Positions 40,031 through 49,242 of a stretch of 64,000 nt of DNA are shown here, piece after piece. This DNA is from Oceanospirillum sp048270425 (GTDB lineage: Bacteria; Pseudomonadota; Gammaproteobacteria; Pseudomonadales; Halomonadaceae). Numbering within the stretch: the stretch's first letter is position 1; each line of letters opens with the position of its first letter. A program made the position numbers and the translations under genes. The stretch spans positions 29,676-93,675 of the forward strand of contig JBLWSY010000017.1 of assembly GCA_048270425.1 (NCBI GenBank), in the 5' to 3' direction. Under the pieces are notes generated by a model. The model ran no database searches, was not told the origin of the DNA, and saw only the letters and a list, made by a program, of their open reading frames with translations.

Positions 40031-40983
40031 TATGCAGCCCCCTCTTTGCCCTGGCTGTTACGGATCAGCATGATCGGCAGTACCAGAATAATCAGCATGA
40101 CTACGGCTACGGCAGATGCCATCGGCCAGTCACGGTTCAGGAAGAATTCATCCCAGAGTACACGACCAATCATCAGCGTATCAGAACCACCCAACAAGGC
40201 CGGAATGACGAACTCACCTACCGCCGGGATAAACACCAGCAGACAGCCTGCAATCACACCCGGCATCGCCAGAGGTAATGTCACCAGGAAGAAGCTCTGA
40301 TACGGACGCGCACCCAGATCTTCCGCTGCTTCAAGCAAGGTCATATCCATTTTTTCCAGCGCGCTGTACAACGGCAGAACCATAAAGGGCAGGTAGGTAT
40401 AAACGATACCAATATAAACCGCGAAATCAGTCTGCATCATCACTAAAGGCTGATCGATAAGCCCCATGCTCATCAGAAACTCATTGATCAGCCCGTTCTT
40501 TTTCAGCAGTCCCATCCAGGCGTAAACGCGCAGCAGGAAAGAGGTCCAGAACGGCAGAATCACCAGCGCCAGCAGCAGAGCACGCATCGAGCCTTCACTA
40601 CGGGCCATCAGATAAGCGATCGGGAACGCTACCAGCAGAGTGAAGAAGGTCGATATTGCCGCTACTTTAATCGAACTCAGATAGGCACTGAGGTAAAAAT
40701 CATCTTCCAGCAGAAAGAGGTAGTTACTCAGGCTGATCTTGAGCGTGACGTAGGCTTCTTCGAGATTCCAGTCCAGAAGCGGTGAATAAGGCGGAACCGC
40801 AATAGCCGCCTCAGACAGAGAGATTTTAAACACCACCACAAACGGGATGAAAAAGAAGATTGCCAGCCAAAGGTAAGGTACGGAAACAACTGAAAAGCGT
40901 CCCCAATTGACCCGGCTGAAGAAGTTGTACTTCGTCATCTTCCCGTAGGAGTCGTTAATCCACGCAATCTTGGAAGTACTCAT
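40030..40983 (-). CDS. potH: Polyamine ABC transporter permease PotH
   Basis: The 317-residue permease has six transmembrane helices after a roughly 35-residue cytoplasmic N-terminus, and the EAA loop LLEAAEDLGARPYQSFFLVT near residue 225. The ATG at 40983 overlaps the potG stop codon (ATGA), so the start is well fixed. An in-frame extension to 41016 is rejected. Confidence 0.92.
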   Translation of the reverse strand: MSTSKIAWINDSYGKMTKYNFFSRVNWGRFSVVSVPYLWLAIFFFIPFVVVFKISLSEAAIAVPPYSPLLDWNLEEAYVTLKISLSNYLFLLEDDFYLSAYLSSIKVAAISTFFTLLVAFPIAYLMARSEGSMRALLLALVILPFWTSFLLRVYAWMGLLKKNGLINEFLMSMGLIDQPLVMMQTDFAVYIGIVYTYLPFMVLPLYSALEKMDMTLLEAAEDLGARPYQSFFLVTLPLAMPGVIAGCLLVFIPAVGEFVIPALLGGSDTLMIGRVLWDEFFLNRDWPMASAVAVVMLIILVLPIMLIRNSQGKEGAA

Positions 40984-42146
40984 GACGTTAACACCACACA
41001 GCTGTCCATATCCCACGACAGATAGACGTTGTCGTCCCAGGTAAAGCGGCCACCGGATTCGCGGTTAGTATTAGGCTGGGTGACACGAACCTCTTTGCCA
41101 CTGGCCAGCTTCACTTTAAAGACCGACAGGCTGCCCATATAGGCAACATCCAGAATGGTGCCCTGAATACAGTTGTACTTCTGATCCGGACGGGTTTCAG
41201 TCACACGAATCTTTTCCGGGCGCACTGCAACGTGTACGTCCTGATTTGGCGCACAGCTGATGCCATGATTAACACAAAGCTCGCCACCGGCTTCCAACGA
41301 GGTCACACACACAGTATCCGGCTCATCAACGGTAACCTGACCTTCGAACAGATTCACCGAGCCGATAAATTGAGCCACAAAACGGCTGTTCGGATATTCG
41401 TAAACATCCTGAGGTTCATCGGTCTGTACGATAACGCCGTGATTCATTACACCGATGCGGGAGGCCAGCGTCATCGCTTCCTCCTGGTCGTGGGTTACCA
41501 CAACAAAGGTCACACCCAGTTCATCCTGGATGTTGATCAGTTCAAACTGCGTCTCTTCGCGCAGTTTTTTGTCCAGCGCGCCCAGCGGCTCATCAAGCAG
41601 TAACAGTTTCGGGCGTTTAATCAGAGAGCGGGCCAAAGCCACACGCTGACGCTGACCACCGGACAGTTGATTCGGTTTGCGTTTGCCTAAGTGACCCAGC
41701 TGAACCAGATCCAACATTTCGGCAACACGTTTTTTAACTTCAGCTCCGCGAACACCTTCACGCTTCAGACCGAAAGCCACGTTCTCCGCGACGGTCAGGT
41801 GAGGAAAGAGTGCGTAAGACTGGAACATCATATTAACCGGACGGTTCCAGGGCTGAATGCCGGCCATATCGACGCCATCGATCAGAATACGGCCACTGGT
41901 TGGCGCTTCAAAACCCGCCAGCATACGAAGCAGTGTACTTTTGCCGGAACCGGAGCCGCCCAATAAGCAGAAGAGTTCGTTTTTGTAGATATCCAGCGAG
42001 ATGTTGTCTACCGCGGTAAAATCGTCGAATTTTTTTGTAATGTTTTCGATCTGAACAAACGGCTTTTCATCCGTTTTCCAACTGGGAACCTGGATAGCGG
42101 CTTGCTCACTGATTTGGCTAGGATCTATATGTTGCGGAGAAGTCAT
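40980..42146 (-). CDS. potG: Polyamine ABC transporter ATP-binding protein PotG
   Basis: The 388-residue ATPase has Walker A LLGGSGSGKSTLL near residue 55, the Q-loop, signature LSGGQRQRVALARSL near 150, Walker B LLLLDEPLGALD near 172, the H-loop VVTHDQEEA, and a C-terminal TOBE domain (about 300-385). It energises PotHI. ATG at 42146 is preferred; an in-frame ATG at 42182 would add 12 residues but has no better ribosome binding site. A hairpin separates it from potF2. Confidence 0.92.
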   Translation of the reverse strand: MTSPQHIDPSQISEQAAIQVPSWKTDEKPFVQIENITKKFDDFTAVDNISLDIYKNELFCLLGGSGSGKSTLLRMLAGFEAPTSGRILIDGVDMAGIQPWNRPVNMMFQSYALFPHLTVAENVAFGLKREGVRGAEVKKRVAEMLDLVQLGHLGKRKPNQLSGGQRQRVALARSLIKRPKLLLLDEPLGALDKKLREETQFELINIQDELGVTFVVVTHDQEEAMTLASRIGVMNHGVIVQTDEPQDVYEYPNSRFVAQFIGSVNLFEGQVTVDEPDTVCVTSLEAGGELCVNHGISCAPNQDVHVAVRPEKIRVTETRPDQKYNCIQGTILDVAYMGSLSVFKVKLASGKEVRVTQPNTNRESGGRFTWDDNVYLSWDMDSCVVLTS

Positions 42147-42181
42147 AAAACACTCGACTCTTTTAATATTGTTATTGTTCA

Positions 42182-42209
42182 AGGCCTTCCGCCAAAAGGC
42201 AGAAGGCCT
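42182..42209. other. Intercistronic hairpin between potF2 and potG
   Basis: AGGCCTTC (42182-42189) pairs with GAAGGCCT (42202-42209), loop of 12. No T-run follows. Such hairpins after binding-protein genes commonly protect the upstream mRNA or cut read-through to the permease genes. Confidence 0.6.
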
Positions 42210-42216
42210 CTGACCT

Positions 42217-43308
42217 TTACCGGCCTGTTTTGATATTGACCCAGGTACGGGTTAACAGTCGGTCAAATCTTGCAGTGTGTGCTTTCTGTGCAAACAGCTT
42301 GGCTTTAACCGCTTCAGAAGGATAGATTCCCGGGTTAGAGATCACATCTTCATTCAGCAGAGGCTCAGCTGCCTTGTTAGGTACGGCGTAGTAAACGTAA
42401 TTAGAAATACCAGCCGCTGTGTCACCTTTCAGAACATAATCAATAAATTTGTGTGCTGCTTCCGGATGCGGGGCATCAGCAGGAATTGCCATCAGGTCGA
42501 ACCAGATCAGCGTACCCTCTTTCGGGATCGCATAGCTGATGTTTACGCCCTGACCCGCTTCCTCTGCACGGCTCTGGGCCTGCAGGATGTCACCGTTGTA
42601 GCCCAGTGCAACACACACATCGCCATTGGCCAGATCTGAGATGTATTTCCCGGAGTGGAAGTACTTGTAGTCACCGCGAACTTTCTCCAGCACCTCAGCA
42701 CCTTTTTTCAGGTCTGTTTTGCTTTCAGAGTTCGGATCAAGACCAACGTAGTTCAGTGCAATGGACATCACCTCTGCAGGGGAATCCAAAACACCGATAC
42801 CGCAGTCTTTCAGTTTAGCGGTCACTTCCGGGTTGAAGATCAGATCCAGAGTATCGAATTCCATATCACCCAGGCGGGCTTTTACCGCATCAACATTGTA
42901 ACCCAGACCGATAGTACCCCAGGCATAAGGCACGTTATGCAGGTTGCCTTCATCATGCTTGGATACTTTCTCAGCCAGAGCGGCATCCAGATTACCCAGA
43001 TTGCTCAGTTTAGATTTGTCGATTTTCTGGTAGATACCCGCCTGCAGCTGACGCTCCAGGAAAGCACCGGTTGGGATCACCAGATCATAACCGGAACCAC
43101 CCGCCATCAGCTTGGCTTCCAGAACCTCATTACTGTCATAAACATCATAATTAACCTTGATACCCGTTTCTTTTTCAAAGCGGGTAATCGCTTCCGGCTC
43201 GATATAATCGGACCAGTTATAGATGTTAAGCACTTTGTCACTGGCAACCGCGTTACCGGCTAACAGTGCAGAGCATACAGAAAGGGTTAGGGCTTTTTTT
43301 ATTGTCAT
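42217..43308 (-). CDS. potF: Periplasmic polyamine-binding protein, PotF/SpuD type, copy 2
   Basis: The 363-residue protein has a signal peptide (TIKKALTLSVCSALLAGNAVA, cleavage near residue 22). The mature part begins SDKVLNIYNWSDYIEPEAIT, with later GYDLVIPTGAFLE and YAWGTIGLGYNVD. It is clearly paralogous to the potF1 product and heads the potFGHI operon. ATG at 43308 follows GAGGAA by 6 nt. Ligand is probably putrescine or spermidine; differences from copy 1 suggest a different preference. Confidence 0.92.
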   Translation of the reverse strand: MTIKKALTLSVCSALLAGNAVASDKVLNIYNWSDYIEPEAITRFEKETGIKVNYDVYDSNEVLEAKLMAGGSGYDLVIPTGAFLERQLQAGIYQKIDKSKLSNLGNLDAALAEKVSKHDEGNLHNVPYAWGTIGLGYNVDAVKARLGDMEFDTLDLIFNPEVTAKLKDCGIGVLDSPAEVMSIALNYVGLDPNSESKTDLKKGAEVLEKVRGDYKYFHSGKYISDLANGDVCVALGYNGDILQAQSRAEEAGQGVNISYAIPKEGTLIWFDLMAIPADAPHPEAAHKFIDYVLKGDTAAGISNYVYYAVPNKAAEPLLNEDVISNPGIYPSEAVKAKLFAQKAHTARFDRLLTRTWVNIKTGR

Positions 43309-43519
43309 GTTCAGTTCCTCTGAAGGCACGTCCGATCAAGGTGTCGTGCATTATTTTTCTAGCGTGGATTGTGGGTTACTTCATTCTTATTCCTAAGTTT
43401 TCCAACCGGAAGATCAGGGCATGATCTCCCGCTCGAATTCGTTTACCGTCGCCAATAACATTCGGAGATGTCATCGGCGACCTTAATCACGTTAATTCTC
43501 TGCAGACCGGTTAGACGGC

Positions 43520-44893
43520 TTACAGGTATGCCTCGTACTCCACATCAGAAATACGGCTCTGAATCTTGCGCTGCTCCTGCTCTTTAGCAGCTGAGTAGAC
43601 GCGTACAAAGGATTCACCCATGTACTCTTTCAGCACTTCGCTCTCTTTCAGCGCTTCGGTAGCATCATCCCAGCGGGTTGGCAGACGCGGCAGATCGCGC
43701 TCTTCAGCTTCGGCATAGGCATCACCTTCAATCGGGGAAGGTGGCTGCAGTTTGTTTTCGATACCGTACAGAGCACCAGCCAGAACAGAAGCCAGCACCA
43801 GATACGGGTTAGCATCCGCCCCGGATACACGGTGTTCGATACGACGGGCTACAGGCTCACTCTCAGGGACACGCAGCGCTACGGTACGGTTCTCATAACC
43901 CCAGCTTGCAAACGTCGGCGCATGAGCACCCGCGGCAAAACGACGGTAAGAGTTCAGGTGCGGCGCGAAGATCAGCATACTGTCAGCCATGGTCTCCATC
44001 AGACCCGCGATTGCGTGACGCAGCAGATCAGAACCGGCATCAGTGCCATCATCAAACACATTGTTGCCGTCTTTATCAATCAGGCTGAAGTGAACATGGA
44101 AACCGTTACCGCTCTTGTCGGCATAAGGCTTAGCCATAAAGGTTGCACCGAAGTCATGCTTACGGGCGACACCTTTCACCAGCCGCTTGAACAGCGTAGC
44201 GTGATCACCCGCCAGCGCCGGGTCAGCAACATGCATAAGGTTGATCTCGAACTGACCTGGGCCTAATTCAGAGATAATGGTGTCAGCCGGAATGCCCTGT
44301 TCAACACAGGCGCTACGAACTTCACCAAAGAAAGACGCTAAGCCATCCATCTCTTCAATGGAGTAGCAATCGGTATCAAACAGACGACGTCCATGACCTT
44401 CTGCCAGCACAGGCGGCTGAGGAATCTGGCGGCGTTCAGACTTGCCATCCAGCAGATAAAACTCCAGCTCAGTTGCCATCACAGGGGTCAGGCCCATCGC
44501 CTTAAAACGACCTACAATGTTCAGCAGAATCTGACGCGGGTCAGCATCAAATGGATTACCATCGGGATCAAACATCATGGCCAGCACCTGATTGCGCGGT
44601 GCTTCAGCCCAAGGCACATTGATCGGCTCAGGATGAACCGGCATGCAGATACCGTCGCTGTCGCCGGTCTCAAAGACCAGACCGTTTTCCAGCACGTCAT
44701 CGCCCCAGTGGTCGAAACCGATAACAGAGCGCGGTAGCTTCACGCCCTCTTTGAATACTTTTTTCTGAGCACTGCCGGGCATACGCTTGCCACGCAGATT
44801 ACCGTTCAGGTCCGAGATAAACAGATCGAACTCGTTGTATTCAGAACTTGTTGGTACAAAGCTTTTAATATCGTCATTAATATTTGCAGACAT
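43520..44893 (-). CDS. puuA: Gamma-glutamylpolyamine synthetase (glutamine synthetase family), copy 2
   Basis: The 457-residue PuuA-like enzyme has FDLFISDLNGNLRGKRMPG at the start, ATELEFYLLDGKSE near 145, ISELGPGQFEINLMH near 220, MAKPYADKSGNGFHVHFSL near 262, NSYRRF near 320 and RIEHRVSGADANPYL near 365. It is the first gene before the potFGHI operon on the same strand, with 211 nt between. Its promoter region holds two oppositely placed TGTGATCA sites, so it is a predicted target of the divergent GntR regulator. Confidence 0.87.
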   Translation of the reverse strand: MSANINDDIKSFVPTSSEYNEFDLFISDLNGNLRGKRMPGSAQKKVFKEGVKLPRSVIGFDHWGDDVLENGLVFETGDSDGICMPVHPEPINVPWAEAPRNQVLAMMFDPDGNPFDADPRQILLNIVGRFKAMGLTPVMATELEFYLLDGKSERRQIPQPPVLAEGHGRRLFDTDCYSIEEMDGLASFFGEVRSACVEQGIPADTIISELGPGQFEINLMHVADPALAGDHATLFKRLVKGVARKHDFGATFMAKPYADKSGNGFHVHFSLIDKDGNNVFDDGTDAGSDLLRHAIAGLMETMADSMLIFAPHLNSYRRFAAGAHAPTFASWGYENRTVALRVPESEPVARRIEHRVSGADANPYLVLASVLAGALYGIENKLQPPSPIEGDAYAEAEERDLPRLPTRWDDATEALKESEVLKEYMGESFVRVYSAAKEQEQRKIQSRISDVEYEAYL

Positions 44894-45041
44894 TTTTTAT
44901 CTCTCTTATAAAACCTTTTCGAAACGCTTACCGAATACTCAATCCCGTATTAAGGGTTATCATTCGGCCAAATAAATTCAGTTTAGCTACCCCCTGATAC
45001 TCACCTAAAAAGAAGGCGGTGTGACAAACATCAGGTAAACT

Positions 45042-45093
45042 TTATTTATTTGTGATCACATTTCGTGTTAATGATATGATCACAAATAAATAA
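45042..45093. promoter_or_regulatory. Paired GntR operator: 17-bp inverted repeat
   Basis: TTATTTATTTGTGATCA (45042-45058) is the exact inverse complement of TGATCACAAATAAATAA (45077-45093). Each arm carries one TGTGATCACA-type core site. It lies 149-200 nt upstream of puuA2 and 220-271 nt upstream of gntR, suiting co-control of both. Confidence 0.75.
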
Positions 45094-45136
45094 CCCGGTC
45101 AATCAATCCGATTAAAGATTTTTTTCTGCACCAAAA

Positions 45137-45148
45137 TGGTGATCACAA
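45137..45148. promoter_or_regulatory. Third GntR-type site before gntR
   Basis: TGGTGATCACAA (core GTGATCAC 45139-45146) matches the arms at 45042-45093. A half-site TTTTGTGATC follows at about 45166-45175. Confidence 0.6.
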
Positions 45149-45312
45149 AAGCAAAAACGCACCTTTTTTGTGATCCCTGTCCCCTCGAAAAACCAAGGGA
45201 CAGGGCGCTTTTGAGCCTGCAGGACAGATGCCGGGTAAAAGTCCAAACTTGCAACTCAAAACAACAACAAACAAGCAGAGTCTTGAACAGAAACGGGATC
45301 AGGCGGCCAATA

Positions 45313-46029
45313 ATGGACAAAAAATCACCGATACAAATTACATTAACCAAGCGCGACGAAGCTGTAACTATCACCCAGTGGGTATATAGCACGTTGCGCA
45401 ATGCGGTAATGAACGGCCAGATACTGCCTGGTCGAGCCCTAACCATACGGGAGCTGGCCAGTATTATGGATGTCAGCCCTATGCCGGTTCGGGAAGCACT
45501 GCGCCAATTGGCGGCAGAAAATGCGTTGGAGATCCAGGGAAACCGTCGTGTGATCGTACCTAAGATGACGGCGATGAAGTTCAGCGAGCTGTGCGAAGCA
45601 CGCATCAATCTGGAGTCTCACGCGGCAGCCCGCGCCCTGCCCTATATCGATAATGAAAAGCTGGCAGAACTGATCGCACTGGATAAAGAGATCGACGAAG
45701 CCCAGGACAATGGCGACTTAGAGCAGATTACCATCCGCAACCAGCGCTTCCACCGCTGCCTGTATACGGCAAACCCGCATCAGGTCACGCTCCCCATGAT
45801 CGAAAGCCTCTGGCTGCAGCTCGGGCCTTTTATGAAGCTGGCCAACTCCCGCCTGAAAGAGCATTACACTATTGACCGCCATAACGAGGCTCTTGAAGCG
45901 ATCACCAAAAAAGATGCTTTAGCACTGCAGATGGCCATTGCATCCGATATTCGTGAAGGTTTTGCCTTTGCCGGAACACCGGAGCTTTTGTACAACTTTA
46001 TTGAACAGGCAGGAACCGACAACCTTTAG
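45313..46029 (+). CDS. GntR family regulator, FadR/FCD subfamily
   Basis: The 238-residue regulator has an N-terminal winged helix (residues 20-80; VYSTLRNAVMNGQILPG, LTIRELASIMDVSPMPVREALRQL) and a helical FCD ligand domain (about 95-230; ARINLESHAAARAL, RNQRFHRCLY) with the metal-binding His/Asp pattern. It is divergent from puuA2 and upstream of spuC. Copies of TTTGTGATCACAAA on both sides of the gene and near puuB2 are its probable operators. ATG at 45313 gives the family start; the extension to 45136 crosses the operators and is rejected. Ligand is perhaps a polyamine or an intermediate. Confidence 0.87.
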   Translation: MDKKSPIQITLTKRDEAVTITQWVYSTLRNAVMNGQILPGRALTIRELASIMDVSPMPVREALRQLAAENALEIQGNRRVIVPKMTAMKFSELCEARINLESHAAARALPYIDNEKLAELIALDKEIDEAQDNGDLEQITIRNQRFHRCLYTANPHQVTLPMIESLWLQLGPFMKLANSRLKEHYTIDRHNEALEAITKKDALALQMAIASDIREGFAFAGTPELLYNFIEQAGTDNL

Positions 46030-46077
46030 CGGATCCGGGTGAGCTGCCAGCCTGAAAAAAGAGAGCCGAGAGTCTAA

Positions 46078-46105
46078 GCCGCAATCTGCCTGCGCCTATT
46101 GCGGC
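46078..46105 (+). other. Hairpin after gntR
   Basis: GCCGCAAT (46078-46085) pairs with ATTGCGGC (46098-46105). No T-run; a weak terminator candidate for gntR. Confidence 0.5.
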
Positions 46106-46333
46106 CTATCCCTGTTTATTAACTGCGACATCTCTTTCAACTCCTGCAGCCACTCTTTCAATACCCATCGACTAACTTTCACCCCGCATCGACCGCCCAA
46201 CGCTTGCCATCTCCTACTCACCCGTCCCAAAGCATCTGAAAAACCTTTTAAATCAAACAGCTAAAGCCAATCACCATAGCTTTTCGCCTGTTTAAGATAA
46301 GTACTCAAACGAGCCTGAACACTCCGCCCCAAT

Positions 46334-46588
46334 ATTTGTGATCACATTTACCTGGTGATTTTAAACCCAAAAATTCTCGATCAACCTCAAAAAGCCTAAA
46401 AAGACAGCCCAGCCAAAGAAAGAGCACGAGAAAATTTTTCTCAACAAAAACAATAAACTAGCTTGTCACCTAAATTTTGTGATCAAAATAACCTACCAGA
46501 TTGTTTGACTTTTCTTTTTTGTGATCACAAAATGCAATCAAGCTGATGACAACAACTTCGGCTTTAAGCTGAAATTTGATCACAAAAT
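46334..46588. promoter_or_regulatory. Cluster of four GntR-type sites upstream of spuC
   Basis: Within the 708-nt gap 46030-46737 there are ATTTGTGATCACATTT (46334-46349), TTTTGTGATCAAAA (46476-46489), TTTTGTGATCACAAAA (46517-46532) and TTTGATCACAAAA (46575-46587). All fit the dyad TTTGTGATCACAAA. They lie 150-400 nt before the spuC ATG. A 16-nt direct repeat (GTTTCGACTGAT...) follows at 46604-46635. No gene is seen in the gap. Confidence 0.72.
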
Positions 46589-46737
46589 TCGCTTGAGCGA
46601 TCCGTTTCGACTGATATCTGTTTCGACTGATTAGAGCTGATCGCGCAATACTTTATTAAGAATCCAAAAGCTCAGTTCAACGGCATCCGCAGCTACCGCA
46701 GAATGCCGTTACCGCGCAACAACCAGAGGATTAGCAA

Positions 46738-48114
46738 ATGACTGCTGAAAACAACAACACCCTGGAGTGGCAGGCACTGGATGCGAAACACCACCTGCAT
46801 CCGTTTACCGATACCGGCGCTCTGAACAAAAAAGGTGCCCGTGTTATCACTAAAGCTGAGGGTGTTTACCTGTGGGACAGTGAAGGCAAAAAGATGCTGG
46901 ACGGTATGGCTGGTCTTTGGTGTGTGAACATGGGTTATGGTCGTCAGGAACTGATCGATGCTGCCTACGAGCAGATGAAAACCCTGCCGTTCTATAACAC
47001 CTTCTTCCAGACCACTCACCTTCCGGCAGCAAAACTGGCGCAGGCGATTGCTGAGGTAACGCCGGGTGATCTGAACCGTATCTTCTTCGCCAACTCAGGC
47101 TCTGAAGCGGTTGATACCATTATCCGCCTGACCCGAACTTACTGGGTAACTCAGGGTAAACCGTACAAAAACATTATTATCAGCCGTGAAAATGCTTACC
47201 ACGGCAGTACTGTGGGTGGCGCTAGTCTTGGCGGTATGAGCGGTATGCACAAACAAGGCATCCCTATGGTGGGTGGCATTGAGCATATCCGTCAGCCTTA
47301 CTGGTACGGCGAAGGCGGCGATATGACTGAAGAAGCGTTCGGTCTGGCCTGTGCTAAAGCACTGGAAGAGCGCATTCTGAAAGTAGGCCCGGAAAATGTT
47401 GCTGCCTTTATTGGTGAGCCGATCCAGGGCGCGGGTGGTGTGATTATGCCGCCAGCGAACTACTGGTCTGAGATTCAGAAGATCTGTAAGAAGTACGACA
47501 TCCTGTTGGCGGCTGATGAAGTAATCTGTGGCTTCGGTCGCACCGGTAGCTGGTTCGGTTCCCAGACACTGGATATCAACCCGGACATCATGTCCATGGC
47601 GAAAGGTCTGTCTTCCGGTTACCTGCCAATCTCTGCCGTTGCGGTAGGCGATCGTATCGCTGAAGCGCTGGATACTATGGGCGAAGACTTCAACCACGGT
47701 TTCACTTACTCCGGCCACCCTGCGGCTGCGGCGGTTGCTCTGGCTAACATCGAACTGATGAAGAAAGAGAACATTGTTGAGTACGTGGCCAACGATATCG
47801 GCCCCTACTTCCAGCAAAAACTGCGCGAAACCCTGCAGGATCATCCGCTGGTCGGCCATATCAACGGTGTGGGTCTGATCGCCGGTTTTGCACTGGTGAA
47901 AGACAAAGCCACTAAAGAACTGTTCCCATCTGATATCGATGTGGGCTACATCTGCCGTGAGCACTGCTTCAACAACGGTCTGATCATGCGCGCCGTTGGC
48001 AGCCGTATGGTTCTGTCACCACCTCTGGTGATCACCCGTGAAGAAGTGGATGAGCTTTGCGCCAAGGCAAAACAGTGTCTGGATCTGACGCTGGAATCTG
48101 TTAATCAGCTATAA
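46738..48114 (+). CDS. spuC: Putrescine/polyamine:pyruvate aminotransferase, SpuC type
   Basis: The 458-residue class III PLP aminotransferase has HHLHPFTDTGALNKKGARVI at the N-terminus, MAGLWCVNMGYGRQEL, FANSGSEAVDTIIRLTRTYW near 118, AADEVICGFGRTGSWFGS near 258, the PLP lysine in MSMAKGLSSGYLPISAV near 288, and GFTYSGHPAAAAVAL. This matches SpuC, which transaminates putrescine (and others) with pyruvate to 4-aminobutyraldehyde. Its promoter region carries four GntR-type sites. Followed by a near-perfect terminator; transcribed alone. Confidence 0.88.
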   Translation: MTAENNNTLEWQALDAKHHLHPFTDTGALNKKGARVITKAEGVYLWDSEGKKMLDGMAGLWCVNMGYGRQELIDAAYEQMKTLPFYNTFFQTTHLPAAKLAQAIAEVTPGDLNRIFFANSGSEAVDTIIRLTRTYWVTQGKPYKNIIISRENAYHGSTVGGASLGGMSGMHKQGIPMVGGIEHIRQPYWYGEGGDMTEEAFGLACAKALEERILKVGPENVAAFIGEPIQGAGGVIMPPANYWSEIQKICKKYDILLAADEVICGFGRTGSWFGSQTLDINPDIMSMAKGLSSGYLPISAVAVGDRIAEALDTMGEDFNHGFTYSGHPAAAAVALANIELMKKENIVEYVANDIGPYFQQKLRETLQDHPLVGHINGVGLIAGFALVKDKATKELFPSDIDVGYICREHCFNNGLIMRAVGSRMVLSPPLVITREEVDELCAKAKQCLDLTLESVNQL

Positions 48115-48125
48115 AAGCCTGAAAC

Positions 48126-48157
48126 AAGATCGCCCGGACAACTGTCCGGGCGATCTT
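48126..48157. terminator. Terminator of spuC
   Basis: AAGATCGCCCGGACA (48126-48140) and TGTCCGGGCGATCTT (48143-48157) pair perfectly; the T-run is short. Confidence 0.8.
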
Positions 48158-48335
48158 ATAAAAATACAATTCAAACCCATAAAAACAACAATAAACCATG
48201 CAATTAATCCAACCGAACCGGATAATCAGAAGCAGGTTTTTCTCAGCGATAACGTCTGACACTACAAGCCAAACCAGACCGACAAAACAAACCGACCCCA
48301 CATTACACACTGCTGCAACCGGAGTGACATCCCCC

Positions 48336-49142
48336 ATGCAAACCAAGAATCATCCGGAGCTTATATCGCCCACCTGTGCAAGGGATATCGCATCACTGAT
48401 CCACCACATTAAAGTTCCCAGCTTTATGCCGGTGCTTGAAGAGGTGCTCAGCAACCACTGTAATTTCGACACGATTCTGGTGGTGACCTATAAGAAATCC
48501 TTAAAACCGATTATTCTGCACCCAAAAGATCCCGCTGAGCACAGCCCAACGCTGAAGGCTTATATTGAAAAAGCCTATATTCTCGACCCTTTGTTTAACA
48601 GTATTCGCGACGGTATGGGTACTAACGTCTCCCGTCTGGTGGATATTGCACCGGATTCCTTTGATCAGACCGAGTACTACCAGACCTGCTACCGAAAATT
48701 TGACCTGGTGGATGAGGTGAATCTCACAATCCCCCTTACTCAAACCACAACATGTGCTATCGCTCTGGGCCGCAAGACCGCTCTTGGAACTATTACCCGC
48801 GCCGAGCTGAACCGCCTGAAAAGTATTTTCCCGGTGATTGAGGCCCTGATTCAGCAGTTCTGGCAGGCGCAATCCGGTGAGTTTGTTCAGTACGAAAAGT
48901 CTGAAGGCCCGATCAAACAGGCACTGAAAACCTTCGCCAGCGGCGTACTGACCCAGCGTGAACAGGAGATTCTGGGGCTGATCCTGCAAGGCCACTCTTC
49001 CAAGGCGATTGCCGATATTCTCAGCATCAGTGTCGGCACGGTTAAGGTTCACCGGAAGAACATTCACAGCCGCCTGAACACCTCGACCCAGTCGGAGATC
49101 TTTACCCTGTTTCTGAGCCACCTGAATAGCCTGGAAAGTTAA
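48336..49142 (+). CDS. LuxR family transcriptional regulator
   Basis: The 268-residue protein has an N-terminal sensor region of about 190 residues with no autoinducer-domain motif I can identify. A C-terminal LuxR HTH follows (residues 205-262; LTQREQEILGLILQGHSSKA, IADILSISVGTVKVHRKNIH). ATG at 48336 is chosen because GGAG lies upstream and the 46 residues before it are not protein-like. It follows spuC after a terminator and might control nearby catabolic genes; target unknown. Confidence 0.83.
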   Translation: MQTKNHPELISPTCARDIASLIHHIKVPSFMPVLEEVLSNHCNFDTILVVTYKKSLKPIILHPKDPAEHSPTLKAYIEKAYILDPLFNSIRDGMGTNVSRLVDIAPDSFDQTEYYQTCYRKFDLVDEVNLTIPLTQTTTCAIALGRKTALGTITRAELNRLKSIFPVIEALIQQFWQAQSGEFVQYEKSEGPIKQALKTFASGVLTQREQEILGLILQGHSSKAIADILSISVGTVKVHRKNIHSRLNTSTQSEIFTLFLSHLNSLES

Positions 49143-49161
49143 GGTTTAGAAATAAAGTCTC

Positions 49162-49205
49162 AAAAAAACGCACCAATATTGGGCAATCATGTTGGCGCGT
49201 TTTTC
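49162..49205. terminator. Bidirectional terminator
   Basis: AAAACGCACCAA (49165-49176) pairs with TTGGCGCGTTTT (49193-49204) with one wobble, between the LuxR gene (+) and the AraC gene (-). Confidence 0.8.
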
Positions 49206-49242
49206 ATAGCCGGGTAATAGCCAACCTTTTTAAGAGACAAAA

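Noticed and set aside
45042..46588. TGTGATCACA motifs as CRP sites
   Set aside because: CRP sites need a 6-bp spacer between TGTGA and TCACA; here the halves abut, which fits a GntR dyad better.
47095..47964. 289-codon minus-strand frame opposite spuC
   Set aside because: Antisense shadow of the aminotransferase, low-complexity translation.
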